Shown: positions 1-8,099 of the stretch, one piece after another
Layout of the letters: each line of letters begins with the position of its first letter
Position numbering within the stretch: the first letter of the stretch is position 1
Assembly (NCBI GenBank): GCA_903858165.1
Contig: CAIOHZ010000146.1
Coordinates: 1 to 34,183 of the forward strand
Direction of reading: 5' to 3'
DNA: 34,183 nt
From: an uncultured Pseudomonadota bacterium
Lineage (GTDB): Bacteria; Pseudomonadota; Gammaproteobacteria; Steroidobacterales; Steroidobacteraceae
Position numbers and translations under genes: made by a program
Notes under the pieces: generated by a model
Seen by the model: the letters and a program-made list of their open reading frames with translations, nothing else
Told to the model about the DNA's origin: nothing
Databases searched by the model: none

Positions 1-1
1 C

Positions 2-964
2 ACGGCGACGACGGACACGCCCACCAAGATTACTTTGCCGACGGGTGCAGTGGCTGCTGAACTCGCGGTAGGTGGACACCATGCGCTGGTTCGCTTGGCG
101 AACGGCGATGTCTACGCTTGGGGCCGCAATAACTACGGGCAACTGGGCCAAGGCGATACAGCAGCGCGCGCGACGCCCAGCAAAGTAACGCTGCCGCGTC
201 CGGCCATCGCCATTGCGGCTGGTCGCGATCATTCGCTGGTCGTGTTGGACGACGGTTCCGTCTGTGCGTGGGGCTTGGACGATGGTGGACAGTTGGGTAT
301 TGCCAACCGTGCGCAGTCGCCGTCGCCCGCGAATGTGGCCGGCATCAATGGTGTCGCGCGCGTAGCCGCCGGCAACGCGCATTCGCTGGCGCTGCGCACC
401 GATGGCAGCGTCTGGGCATGGGGAACCAATGCGGCGGGGCAGGTAGGTGACGGTACGCTCGTGGTGCGGCGCTTGCCGGTGGATACCGGTCTGCGCGGTG
501 TCGCCGCCGTTGCCGCTGGCGCGGATGCCTCGTTCGCGTTCACCTCGCGCCGCATGGCCTATGCCTGGGGCGAGAACAGCGCAGGGCAGTTGGGTCGCGG
601 CACGGCTACCACTGCGGATGTTTCCACGCCGGCGGGCTTGATGCTCGACGTGGTGGGCGCATCGGCTTCCGACGTGCATTCCCTGCTGGCCATGTCGGAC
701 GGCACGGTGCAGGGCACGGGCACCAATGCCTCCGGTGAAGTGGGCGATGGCACCACCACGGCGCGCACGGCGTATACCGTTGCCACGGGTGCTAGCACTG
801 TCACGGCTGTCGGCGCTGGTGGCAACGCACACTCGGTCGCCTTGCGGGCGGATGGCCAGCTTTACAGCTGGGGCAACAACGCCGCCAAGCAGTTGGGCAA
901 TGCCTCGATCAGTGCCAGCACGCCCACGCCCACGCTCGTGCCGAGCTTCGACGCTATTCCGTGA
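2..964 (+). CDS. RCC1-repeat beta-propeller protein, 3' part (5' end outside the window)
   Basis: The reading frame is open to the first bases of the window, so the gene is truncated at its 5' end; a TTG at 35 is an internal codon rather than a believable start. Six RCC1-type repeats can be read, each with a core such as HxLxLxxDGxVxAWGxNxxGQLG (for example AWGRNNYGQLG, AWGTNAAGQVG, AWGENSAGQLG, SWGNNAAKQLG). Such repeats of about 50 residues form a seven-bladed propeller, so at least one more blade probably lies upstream. The fifth repeat is degenerate (GTGTNASGEVG, lacking the AW pair). Bacterial RCC1 proteins are mostly secreted or surface proteins of unknown role; a signal peptide cannot be seen here because the N-terminus is missing. 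The stop codon lies 4 nt before the next gene, suggesting co-transcription. The fold is certain; the function is not inferred. Confidence 0.88.
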   Translation, partial: TATTDTPTKITLPTGAVAAELAVGGHHALVRLANGDVYAWGRNNYGQLGQGDTAARATPSKVTLPRPAIAIAAGRDHSLVVLDDGSVCAWGLDDGGQLGIANRAQSPSPANVAGINGVARVAAGNAHSLALRTDGSVWAWGTNAAGQVGDGTLVVRRLPVDTGLRGVAAVAAGADASFAFTSRRMAYAWGENSAGQLGRGTATTADVSTPAGLMLDVVGASASDVHSLLAMSDGTVQGTGTNASGEVGDGTTTARTAYTVATGASTVTAVGAGGNAHSVALRADGQLYSWGNNAAKQLGNASISASTPTPTLVPSFDAIP

Positions 965-968
965 CGGC

Positions 969-1754
969 ATGAGCCTGCCCGCGCCGCGTGAACTGCGCGC
1001 CGACCTTGCGGGCCACTGCGCGCTGGTCACCGGCGCGTCAGGGACTTTCGGCGCGCACTTTGCGCGGGTGCTGGCGAATGCCGGCGCTCGCGTGGTGTTG
1101 GCGGCGCGTCGTGCCGACTTGCTCGCCACGTTGGCCGTGGAACTTCGCTCCACCGGTGCCACCGTGGCTAGCGTGGCTCTCGACGTCACTTCCACCAGTA
1201 GTGTGGCTGCCGCGTTCGCGGCTATTCCCGCCGAGTTCGGCGTACCGGATATCGTCATCAATAACGCCGGCACCACCCATGCCGCCTTGGCGCTCGAGCA
1301 AACCGAAGCGGATTGGGACCGGGTGGTGGACACCAACCTCAAGGGAGCCTTTTTGGTGGCGCAGGAAGCTGCGCGGCGGCTGATTGCTGCGGGTACCCAT
1401 GGCTCCATCATCAACATCGCCTCAGTGCTCGGCTTGCGGCAGGCGGCCACCGTGGCGCCGTATGCGGCCAGTAAGGCCGGGCTCATTCAGTTAACGCGCG
1501 AATTGGCGCTGGAATGGGCGCGCTACGGTATTCGCGTGAACGCCATTGCACCGGGCTATTTCCTGTCGGACTTGAACCGCGATTACTTCGGCACGCCTGC
1601 CGGTGAAGCGCTGGTGAAGCGCGTGCCGCAGCGTCGCTTAGGGCAACCGGCAGACCTTGACGGCGCCTTGCTGCTGCTGGCCAGTGACGCCTCACGTTTT
1701 ATGACGGGCGCAGTGTTAAGCGTGGATGGTGGGCATTCGGTGAGCACGTTATGA
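969..1754 (+). CDS. SDR-family NAD(P)-dependent oxidoreductase
   Basis: The product of 261 aa is a classical short-chain dehydrogenase/reductase of normal length. The cofactor loop TGASGTFG is at residues 21-28, NNAG at 98-101, the catalytic Ser is S152 in NIAS, and Y165/K169 form the YAASK active site. The C-terminus carries the usual FMTGAVLSVDGG segment. The glycine motif departs from TGxxxGxG because the sixth position is Thr instead of Gly and a Gly sits one place earlier. ATG at 969 is chosen because the Rossmann fold begins directly after it; the open frame continues upstream only through the RCC1 gene. It follows the RCC1 gene by 4 nt and overlaps the kinase gene by 4 nt (ATGA). It probably oxidises a hydroxyl or reduces a keto group on an acyl or alcohol substrate; the substrate cannot be read from the sequence. 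Confidence 0.93.
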   Translation: MSLPAPRELRADLAGHCALVTGASGTFGAHFARVLANAGARVVLAARRADLLATLAVELRSTGATVASVALDVTSTSSVAAAFAAIPAEFGVPDIVINNAGTTHAALALEQTEADWDRVVDTNLKGAFLVAQEAARRLIAAGTHGSIINIASVLGLRQAATVAPYAASKAGLIQLTRELALEWARYGIRVNAIAPGYFLSDLNRDYFGTPAGEALVKRVPQRRLGQPADLDGALLLLASDASRFMTGAVLSVDGGHSVSTL

Positions 1755-2860
1755 GTACGCTTGAACAAGCGACCAGTACCGTGCGCGAAGGTTTCGAACT
1801 CGATACTGCGCCCTTGCTGCAATGGTTGCGAACGCACGTTCCCGAATTCGCCAATGCCCTCACGCTGGACCTGCGCCAGTTCCGTGGCGGACAGAGCAAC
1901 CCCACCTACGCCATCACCGTGGATGGCCGCCACTACGTGCTGCGCAAGAAGCCGCCCGGCCAACTGCTGCCCGGTGCGCATGCTGTCGACCGCGAATACC
2001 GTGTCATTGCGGCGTTGGGTAGGCAGGGCTTCCCGGTGGCGCGCGCCGTGGCGTTGTGCGAAGACCCGAGCGTTGTCGGTACGACGTTCTATGTGATGGA
2101 CCATGTGGAAGGGCGCATTTTCTGGGACCCGCGCTTGCCCGAGGTGCCGCGCGAAGGCCGTGCTGCTATTTGCGACGCCATGAACGCTACGCTCGCGCAG
2201 TTGCATGGCATTTTGCCGGCCGCAGCGGGCCTCGCCGATTTCGGCAAAGCTGGTAACTACTTTGCCAGACAGTTGGCGCGCTGGGGTGGCCAATACCGTG
2301 ACGACACGGCGGCTGGCCGCGTAGCGGACATGGACCGCTTGCTGGATTGGTTGCAGGCGAACATTCCGCCTGGTGATGACGCAGCGCTGGTGCACGGCGA
2401 CTTCCGCGCCGACAACATGATCTTCCACCCTACCGAGCCGCGCGTGCTGGCGGTGCTCGACTGGGAGCTGTCCACACTCGGACACCCATTGGCGGATTTT
2501 GGCTACCACCTCATGACCTGGCGCATGCCGAGCAACGCGCTGCCGGGGTTGATGGGGGCTGATTTGGCGGCGCTCGGGTTGCCTTCCGAAGAGGCCTACG
2601 TGGAGGCCTACTGCCGACGCACCGGCCGTGCTGGCATCGAGAACCTCGACTTCTATCTGGCCTTCAACTTCTTCCGTCTTGCAGCCATCTTTCACGGCAT
2701 TCGTGGGCGTGCCATCCGCGGTACCGCCGCCAGTGCGCGAGCGAAAGAGTTTTCCAACCACGTAGAAGGCATCGCTGCGCTGGGCTGGGCCCAGGCAGAG
2801 CGCGCCAAACTGATGTCGCGAATTCCCAAGCCTTCCAGTTGGTCTACCACGGCATCGTAG
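1751..2860 (+). CDS. APH-fold phosphotransferase (ACAD10/11- or LvaA-like kinase)
   Basis: The product of 369 aa has the aminoglycoside-phosphotransferase/choline-kinase fold. Visible motifs are a nucleotide loop GGQSNPTY (47-54), a VLRKKPPG lysine segment (63-70), Glu82 in REYRVI, the Brenner motif HGDFRADN (215-222) with catalytic Asp217, and the metal-binding VLDWE (235-239) followed by GHPLADFGY. This subfamily is usually found beside acyl-CoA dehydrogenases and SDRs. Characterised relatives (LvaA in levulinate catabolism, the kinase domains of ACAD10/11) phosphorylate 4-hydroxyacyl-CoA, so a hydroxyacyl-CoA kinase role is more likely than antibiotic resistance; this is inference. It starts at ATGA overlapping the SDR stop. 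The last 169 bp overlap the convergent rlpA gene, and the final 16 or so residues (KLMSRIPKPSSWSTTAS region) look like an extension past the family's natural end. Confidence 0.9.
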   Translation: MSTLEQATSTVREGFELDTAPLLQWLRTHVPEFANALTLDLRQFRGGQSNPTYAITVDGRHYVLRKKPPGQLLPGAHAVDREYRVIAALGRQGFPVARAVALCEDPSVVGTTFYVMDHVEGRIFWDPRLPEVPREGRAAICDAMNATLAQLHGILPAAAGLADFGKAGNYFARQLARWGGQYRDDTAAGRVADMDRLLDWLQANIPPGDDAALVHGDFRADNMIFHPTEPRVLAVLDWELSTLGHPLADFGYHLMTWRMPSNALPGLMGADLAALGLPSEEAYVEAYCRRTGRAGIENLDFYLAFNFFRLAAIFHGIRGRAIRGTAASARAKEFSNHVEGIAALGWAQAERAKLMSRIPKPSSWSTTAS

Positions 2861-3888
2861 TCATCGACGCTGGCCATGGGCCCAATGCGGACGAGCCACA
2901 GCGTTTTGCCATCGCGGGTCCCCCGCACTACCAGCACGTTCTTCACGCCGCCCTCGTTCAGGCGCTCGCGCAGGGCCAGGGCATTGGCTTCGATGCCGAA
3001 GGCGCCCACTTGCGCATAAAGCAGGCCGCCGTTGGCTTGCGCGGCCAAACGCGGTACCGAAGGCGCGCGCGGTGCGCTGGCGGCCATGGCAGGCGTCATC
3101 TCCGGCAGGAGTCCATCGTCGCCCGGAGGAAGAATGGCCTCTACTTCAACGAAAGCCGTGCCCTTGTTCAGCATGCCCAGTTTCATGGCAGCGGTATACG
3201 ACAGGTCCACGATGCGGTTGTGCTTGAACGGGCCGCGGTCGTTCACACGCACCGTGACAGATTTACCGTTCGCCAGATTCGTTACTTTCAAATACACCGG
3301 AATAGGCAGGGTGCGGTGTGCGGCGGTCATGGCGTACATATCGTAGGCCTCGCCATTGGCGGTGTTCTTGGCATGGAAGTCGGGACCGTACCAGCTGGCC
3401 ACGCCACGTTCGCGATAGCCGGCGGCAGAGCGCAGCAGTTGGTAGGTTTGACCAAGCACGGTATAGACGGGCGGGTTGCCACGGCGCGTACGTGTTTCTA
3501 CGCGCGGCTGCGCGTCGCCGATAGCGGCGAGTAGTTCGCGCGGGGGTGGTGGGGGTGCCTGACCAGCCGCTACAGCACTGACGCCAGGGCCAAAGGGCGA
3601 GGCTGGGCTGGTACCGCCGCTGGGAGGTGGTGCCACTCCGGCGCCGGTGCTAGCGTTGGGTACAGCGCCGCTACTAGGGAAGGCGGTGTCGCTGCTGGTG
3701 CGTGGGACAGCCGTGGCTGCGGCGGGAGACGCTGCGGGAGATGCCACGGGAGATGCCACGGGAGATGCGGCGGGAGACGCTGCGGGGCGCGTTGCAGAAT
3801 GTGCCACAGGATGAGGCGTGCGCGGCGTAGCCACGCAGCCGGCAAGTAGCGCGAGCGCCACCGTCAGGACCAGCGAGCGGTTGGTCAT
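2692..3888 (-). CDS. rlpA: Septal ring lytic transglycosylase / SPOR lipoprotein RlpA
   Basis: The product of 398 aa is an outer-membrane lipoprotein: hydrophobic N-terminus and lipobox LAGC with Cys18. Residues 20-115 are a long Pro/Ser/Ala-rich linker that includes five copies of a four-residue AASP/VASP unit. The double-psi beta-barrel RlpA domain spans about 160-252 (GVASWYGPDFHAK, then E180, D183 and H191 in NGEAYDMYAMTAAH, and VRVNDRGPF). A C-terminal SPOR domain (about 288-359) binds denuded septal peptidoglycan. In Pseudomonas RlpA cleaves such glycans during daughter-cell separation. The ATG at 3888 overlaps the mltB stop (ATGA), so translation is probably coupled. After the SPOR domain comes a 39-residue tail encoded wholly inside the convergent kinase gene. 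The open frame upstream of 3888 belongs to mltB and is not part of this protein. Confidence 0.95.
   Translation of the reverse strand: MTNRSLVLTVALALLAGCVATPRTPHPVAHSATRPAASPAASPVASPVASPAASPAAATAVPRTSSDTAFPSSGAVPNASTGAGVAPPPSGGTSPASPFGPGVSAVAAGQAPPPPPRELLAAIGDAQPRVETRTRRGNPPVYTVLGQTYQLLRSAAGYRERGVASWYGPDFHAKNTANGEAYDMYAMTAAHRTLPIPVYLKVTNLANGKSVTVRVNDRGPFKHNRIVDLSYTAAMKLGMLNKGTAFVEVEAILPPGDDGLLPEMTPAMAASAPRAPSVPRLAAQANGGLLYAQVGAFGIEANALALRERLNEGGVKNVLVVRGTRDGKTLWLVRIGPMASVDDYDAVVDQLEGLGIRDISLARSAWAQPSAAMPSTWLENSFARALAAVPRMARPRMP
3724..3783 (-). repeat. 12-bp tandem repeat within rlpA (5 copies)
   Basis: Five 12-bp units of the type gcgggagatgcc stand in tandem; the two central units are identical and the others differ at one to three bases. 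They encode AASP-AASP-VASP-VASP-AASP at residues 36-55 of RlpA, in the flexible periplasmic linker. Because the unit is a multiple of three, replication slippage would change linker length without breaking the frame. Confidence 0.85.
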
Positions 3889-5003
3889 GGCGTGGTTGGC
3901 GAGGCGGTGGCGGAGACTGGCGGCGCGGGGCTTGGTGCCGGGCTCGACGATGGGCTGGGTGCCGTAATCGGCGTGGCCATTGGCCCGGCGGCATCGGCTT
4001 GTGCCAACGCGCTGTGCACGGCCTCCGCCAATTCGTTCACGGTCAGCGCGTAAAGCACGCTGCGGTTGTAGCGCGTAATAACCCACAGATTCTTGTAGCC
4101 GACGAAATAGGTGGGGCCCAAGGCGCCGCGGACCGCCACGAACATGGTGGGAGCCGTTTCCGGCAGCAAGGCTTCGAACTCCACACCTTTGCGTTGCAGG
4201 CTGTCGACGGTTTCCGGCGTGGCCAGCTTGCTGCCATCGAGGATGACGTTGTCGGGGTCGAATAGCGTGGCCGGCACCACCACCGGTTCGCCAGTCACCC
4301 AGCCGTGCTGCTTCAGAAAATTCGCCACGCTGGCGAAGACGTCCGGCCAAGTGCGCCAAAGGTCGATCTTGTCATTGCCATCGCCGTCGCGCGCGTAGGC
4401 GCGCACGCTGCGCGGCATGAATTGTGGTGCCCCCATCGCTCCCGCGTAGGAGCCGGTGACCTGCAAAGGGTCCATGCCATGTTCGCGAGCGAGCAGCAGG
4501 AATTCTTCCAGTTCTGCACGGAAGTAAGGTGCACGGGGTGGGTAGTCGAAGGCGAGTGTGGCCAGAGCATCCAGCACCCGATACTTGCCGGTGATGGTGC
4601 CGTAGAAAGTTTCCACGCCGATGATGCCGACGATGATCTCCGGCGGCACACCCCGTTCCGCCGCAATACGCTCGAGCGGTTCGCGGTTGGCTTGCCAAAA
4701 GGCCACGCCTTCGCGAATGCGCCGTTCACTCATGAACCGTCCGCGGTACTCGAACCAAGGCTTGGTCTTTTCCGCCGGCCGGTTCATCGCTTCGATGATG
4801 GCGGGCTGCGAGGTGGCCGACAGCAACATGGTGTCTACCCATGCCGGGTCGAAGCCGTGTTTGCTGACCATTTCGGCGCTGAAGCTGCGCACGTCTTCAC
4901 GGGTGTTGTCCATCGCCAGCGCTGCCGGTGCCACCCAGCACGCTACGAGCGTGCCGAGAAGCGCCGCGACGAAGCGGGTGGCAGGGAGGGGGCGACGGTT
5001 CAA
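3885..5003 (-). CDS. mltB: Membrane-bound lytic murein transglycosylase B
   Basis: The product of 372 aa cleaves the MurNAc-GlcNAc bond of peptidoglycan to give 1,6-anhydro products. Catalytic Glu131 lies in GIIGVETFYG, followed by YAGAMGAPQFMPRS and the DGDGNDKIDLW calcium-type loop, all hallmarks of the MltB/SltB family. The likely start is TTG at 5003: it overlaps the rodA stop (TTGA), has GGAAG 8 nt upstream, and gives an N-terminus with RR and a hydrophobic core. That segment contains a lipobox-like LVAC (Cys22) but also a type I-like ALA-MD site, so lipoprotein or soluble periplasmic forms are both possible. After the catalytic region a tail of about 37 residues is rich in Pro, Ser, Thr and Ala. 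The stop overlaps the rlpA start. The order rodA-mltB-rlpA matches Pseudomonas-type clusters. Confidence 0.94.
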   Translation of the reverse strand: MNRRPLPATRFVAALLGTLVACWVAPAALAMDNTREDVRSFSAEMVSKHGFDPAWVDTMLLSATSQPAIIEAMNRPAEKTKPWFEYRGRFMSERRIREGVAFWQANREPLERIAAERGVPPEIIVGIIGVETFYGTITGKYRVLDALATLAFDYPPRAPYFRAELEEFLLLAREHGMDPLQVTGSYAGAMGAPQFMPRSVRAYARDGDGNDKIDLWRTWPDVFASVANFLKQHGWVTGEPVVVPATLFDPDNVILDGSKLATPETVDSLQRKGVEFEALLPETAPTMFVAVRGALGPTYFVGYKNLWVITRYNRSVLYALTVNELAEAVHSALAQADAAGPMATPITAPSPSSSPAPSPAPPVSATASPTTP

Positions 5004-6130
5004 CGGACGAGCTTCCGATGGGAATGGATGGACAGCAGGATACCGAACCCGGCGAGGAGGGTCACGGCGCTCGTGCCGCCGTAGCTCACCAGTGGCAGTG
5101 GCACACCCACCACGGGCAGGATGCCGCAGACCATGCCAGCGTTCACCACCACGTAGACGGCGAAGGTTAGCGCGATACTGCCAGCGGCGAGCCGGCCGAA
5201 AGTATCGCGCGCGTCCATGGCCATGAATAGGGCACGGCCGATAATGAAGCCGTAGACAAGGAGCAACAACCCTTGCCCCAAGAGGCCGAGTTCCTCGCCG
5301 ATGACGGCGAAGATGAAGTCGGTCGAGTGTTCGGGAAGGAATTCCAGTTGCGCCTGGCTGCCGTTCATCCAGCCCTTGCCGAATACGCCACCGGAGCCGA
5401 TGGCGATCTGCGATTGGATGATGTTGTAACCGGTGCCAAGCGGATCTTGCGTGGGGTCGAGCAAAGTCAGGACGCGCTGACGCTGGTAGTCGTGCATGAA
5501 ATGCCAAGCCACTGGGGTCACTGCGGCGAAGAGTGCGCCACCGCCGGCGATGATTTGCCAGGAGAGGCCGCCGAGCAGCAACACGAAGACGCCAGCGGCC
5601 GAGACGAGTACAGCCGTACCAAGGTCAGGCTGTTTGGCGATGAGAGCCGCGGGGATGCCGATGATGAAGATCAGCACGCCGAGGTCCCGCCATGACACGG
5701 GCACGGGCCGTTCATGTAGCCACCAAGCGCAGGTCAGTGGCACCGCCAGCTTCATGATTTCGCTGGGCTGAAAGCGCACGATGCCGAGGTTCAACCAGCG
5801 CTGTGCACCCAGGCTCGTGTCCCCCACCAGCGCCACGAGCACCAGCATGATGACGCCGATGACATACACCGCGGGTGCACCGCGCCGAATCCATTGTGGG
5901 GGTATTTGAGCGATGAGCGTCATCAACCCCAGGGCCAGCGCGAAGCGCGCCAATTGCGCCTCCCATAGCGCCAGATTTTCACTGGAGGCGCTGTAGAGCA
6001 CGAACAGGCCAAACGCCATCACCAAGCCGAGGCCAGCAACCAACTGAGTATCGAGGTTGAACCGGCGCAGAAACTCGCCGGTCTGCGTAAAAGCGCGTTG
6101 CGCCTTGGAACGCTGCCAGTCTTCGTACAT
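5000..6130 (-). CDS. rodA: Peptidoglycan glycosyltransferase RodA (elongasome SEDS protein)
   Basis: The product of 376 aa polymerises lipid II at the lateral wall together with PBP2. It is a multi-pass membrane protein with about ten hydrophobic segments. SEDS signatures visible are GAQRWLNLG (108-116), QPSEIMKLA (121-129), KQPDLGTA (166-173), the segment SQIAIGSGGVFGKGW, the catalytic Asp271 in STDFIF, and LVSYGGTSAV near the C-terminus. The length is normal for RodA. ATG at 6130 starts 3 nt after the mrdA stop, and the stop overlaps the TTG start of mltB. Position between mrdA and mltB and lack of ftsW-type division neighbours make RodA rather than FtsW the right call. Confidence 0.97.
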   Translation of the reverse strand: MYEDWQRSKAQRAFTQTGEFLRRFNLDTQLVAGLGLVMAFGLFVLYSASSENLALWEAQLARFALALGLMTLIAQIPPQWIRRGAPAVYVIGVIMLVLVALVGDTSLGAQRWLNLGIVRFQPSEIMKLAVPLTCAWWLHERPVPVSWRDLGVLIFIIGIPAALIAKQPDLGTAVLVSAAGVFVLLLGGLSWQIIAGGGALFAAVTPVAWHFMHDYQRQRVLTLLDPTQDPLGTGYNIIQSQIAIGSGGVFGKGWMNGSQAQLEFLPEHSTDFIFAVIGEELGLLGQGLLLLVYGFIIGRALFMAMDARDTFGRLAAGSIALTFAVYVVVNAGMVCGILPVVGVPLPLVSYGGTSAVTLLAGFGILLSIHSHRKLVR

Positions 6131-6133
6131 GCG

Positions 6134-8086
6134 CTAGTCTCCCGCCGGTTCTTGGCCGGCCGCAGCAGTATCCGCGGAACCTGCAATGACAGCCGCTGTT
6201 TTCGGCGCCGGGTACTTGCCAAGCAGGTAGGCATCGAAGATGGCGCGGGCCATAGGTGCGGCCACGCTGGCGCCATGGCCGCCGTTCTCGACCAGCACCG
6301 CAATAGCCAAGCGCGGCGCTTCCGCGGGCGCGAAGGCCACGAACAGTGCGTGGTCACGCAGTCGTTCCGCCACATCGGCTTCGCGGTATTTCTGGTTCTG
6401 GCCAATGCTGAACACCTGTGCGGTGCCGGTTTTTCCCGCCACGTGGTAGGGCGTGCCCCGCAGTGCGCCGAACGCTGTACCGCGGTTGCTTTCGGTGACC
6501 CGTAGCATGCCTTCGGTAATGACATCCCAGTTCGCCTCGTCTTTCAGACGTACCCGCTCACTTTCGACGGGCTGCAAGCGCTGCCACTGGCCACTCACCG
6601 GGTCGCGAATGCCCGTGAGCAAACGTGGACGAAAGTTGCGACCCTTCGCGGCGATGATGGCGGTGGCATGGGCCAGTTGCAGGGGAGTCGCCAGCAGGTA
6701 GCCTTGGCCAATGCCCACGATGACGGTTTCGCCGGGGAACCAGACCTGATCCTGTGGACGCTTATAGGCTTTTTTCTTCCACTCGGGGGAGGGCATGAGG
6801 CCGGGCTTCTCGCCGGGAATGTCGATGCCGGTGCGGACTCCGAACCCCAAGTGCGTCATGGACTCGTGCATGCGCCGGATTCCGAGCATATCTGCCAAGG
6901 CATAGAAGTACACATCGCAGGAAGTGGCGATGGCATCGCGCATGTCTGCGTGGCCGTGGCCGGTTTTCTTCCAGTCGCGGTAACGGTGTCTGCTGCGCGG
7001 CAACGAGAACCAGCCGGGGCAAGGACGCGCGTAGTCCGGGTCGATGACGCCGTACTCGAGGCCTGCCAAGGCCATGAGCGGCTTGATGGTAGAGCCTGGC
7101 GGGTAGGTGCCACGCAAGACTCGGTTAAACATGGGGCGGTCGAGGCTGTCGGCCAGTGCGCGGTAGTCGCGGTTGGAAATACCGCGCGTGAACAAGTTAG
7201 GGTCAAAACCTGGCGTGGAGGCGAGCACCAACACATCGCCAGTCATCGGGTCCATGGCTACCACGGCCCCGCGCCAGCCGGCCAAGGCTTGCTCTGCCAC
7301 GGCTTGCAGCTTTGCATCGAGGGCAACGGCGAGGTCGCTGCCGGCACGGGGGCGCTTATGTTGTACCGCCACCTGCGCGCCACCCACCCGCTCCACACTG
7401 CGGCCTTCCGCATTTACCAACAGCTGTCGGTAGCCCGACTTACCGTGCAACAAATCTTCGAACGCCGCTTCCACACCCACCTTGCCCATGACGGAAGTGC
7501 CGGCATAGGCATCGCGGTCAATCTTCTCCAGGTCCGCGTCGGTGATGGCGCCGACATAGCCCAAGGCATGCACGCCCAGCGCACCCAGAGGATAGTAGCG
7601 CGCAAGACGTGCGCGGATTTCCACGCCGGGGAAGGTGTGTTGATGCACTGCGAAGCGCGAGATTTCTTCATCGCTCATAGACAGACGCAGTGGCACGGCC
7701 CGGAACTTGTGGCTGGCACGCACCAAGCGATAGAGCGGCTCGAGGTTGTCTTGGTTGACGAGACCCAAGCCCGCGAGGCGCGTCAGCGTGTCGCGTATGT
7801 TCGGCACTTGCTCGGGGGTGAGTTCCAACTGGTAGGCCGGCGTGTTCTCGGCCAACACGGTGCCGCGACGGTCGACGATGATGCCGCGGTCGGGCGGCAT
7901 AGGGTCGATGCGGATACGGTTGCCCTGCGAAAGGTCGGCGTAGTAGTTGTGCTGCACTACTTGCAGGTAAAACAGACGCCCGAGGATGGTGAACAGCAGC
8001 AGGGCCACGATGGCCCCCGCCACGGTGACGCGGCCCGTGAAAATACGCTGTTCCAGCACGTTGTTTTTGACGCGTAGGCGGCCCAT
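6134..8086 (-). CDS. mrdA: Penicillin-binding protein 2, elongasome transpeptidase
   Basis: The product of 650 aa is the class B PBP that crosslinks peptidoglycan during elongation with RodA and MreBCD. One N-terminal membrane anchor lies at about 20-42. The pedestal domain begins at NRIRIDPMPPDRGIIVDRRG. The transpeptidase motifs are S332-T-I-K335, S389-C-D391 and K552-T-G, at nearly the spacing of E. coli PBP2 (active Ser330). The chosen ATG at 8086 is the first in-frame start after the mreD stop, 13 nt away; no good Shine-Dalgarno is visible, so coupling to mreD is likely. The open frame upstream of it is a shadow of mreD. The C-terminal 20 or so residues are Ala-rich and variable. Confidence 0.97.
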   Translation of the reverse strand: MGRLRVKNNVLEQRIFTGRVTVAGAIVALLLFTILGRLFYLQVVQHNYYADLSQGNRIRIDPMPPDRGIIVDRRGTVLAENTPAYQLELTPEQVPNIRDTLTRLAGLGLVNQDNLEPLYRLVRASHKFRAVPLRLSMSDEEISRFAVHQHTFPGVEIRARLARYYPLGALGVHALGYVGAITDADLEKIDRDAYAGTSVMGKVGVEAAFEDLLHGKSGYRQLLVNAEGRSVERVGGAQVAVQHKRPRAGSDLAVALDAKLQAVAEQALAGWRGAVVAMDPMTGDVLVLASTPGFDPNLFTRGISNRDYRALADSLDRPMFNRVLRGTYPPGSTIKPLMALAGLEYGVIDPDYARPCPGWFSLPRSRHRYRDWKKTGHGHADMRDAIATSCDVYFYALADMLGIRRMHESMTHLGFGVRTGIDIPGEKPGLMPSPEWKKKAYKRPQDQVWFPGETVIVGIGQGYLLATPLQLAHATAIIAAKGRNFRPRLLTGIRDPVSGQWQRLQPVESERVRLKDEANWDVITEGMLRVTESNRGTAFGALRGTPYHVAGKTGTAQVFSIGQNQKYREADVAERLRDHALFVAFAPAEAPRLAIAVLVENGGHGASVAAPMARAIFDAYLLGKYPAPKTAAVIAGSADTAAAGQEPAGD

Positions 8087-8099
8087 GGCGTTAGCGGGC

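Noticed and set aside
1583-2761. 392-codon minus-strand open frame opposite the SDR and kinase genes
   Set aside because: It is antisense to two well-supported genes, shows no family motif and is rich in Arg, Gln and His as expected for shadow frames in GC-rich DNA.
1751-2860. Aminoglycoside-resistance gene
   Set aside because: The fold is shared, but the sequence and SDR neighbour fit the ACAD11/LvaA-like group; there are no resistance-cassette or mobile-element signs.
3724-3783. Short regular repeats as a possible CRISPR array
   Set aside because: The 12-bp units are directly adjacent with no spacers and encode an in-frame protein linker.
3889-4359. Upstream extension of the rlpA frame
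   Set aside because: It lies within mltB in another frame and would hide the lipoprotein signal beginning at 3888.
6668-8077. 469-codon plus-strand open frame opposite mrdA
   Set aside because: It is antisense to PBP2, which has all its catalytic motifs; the shadow shows no recognisable domain.
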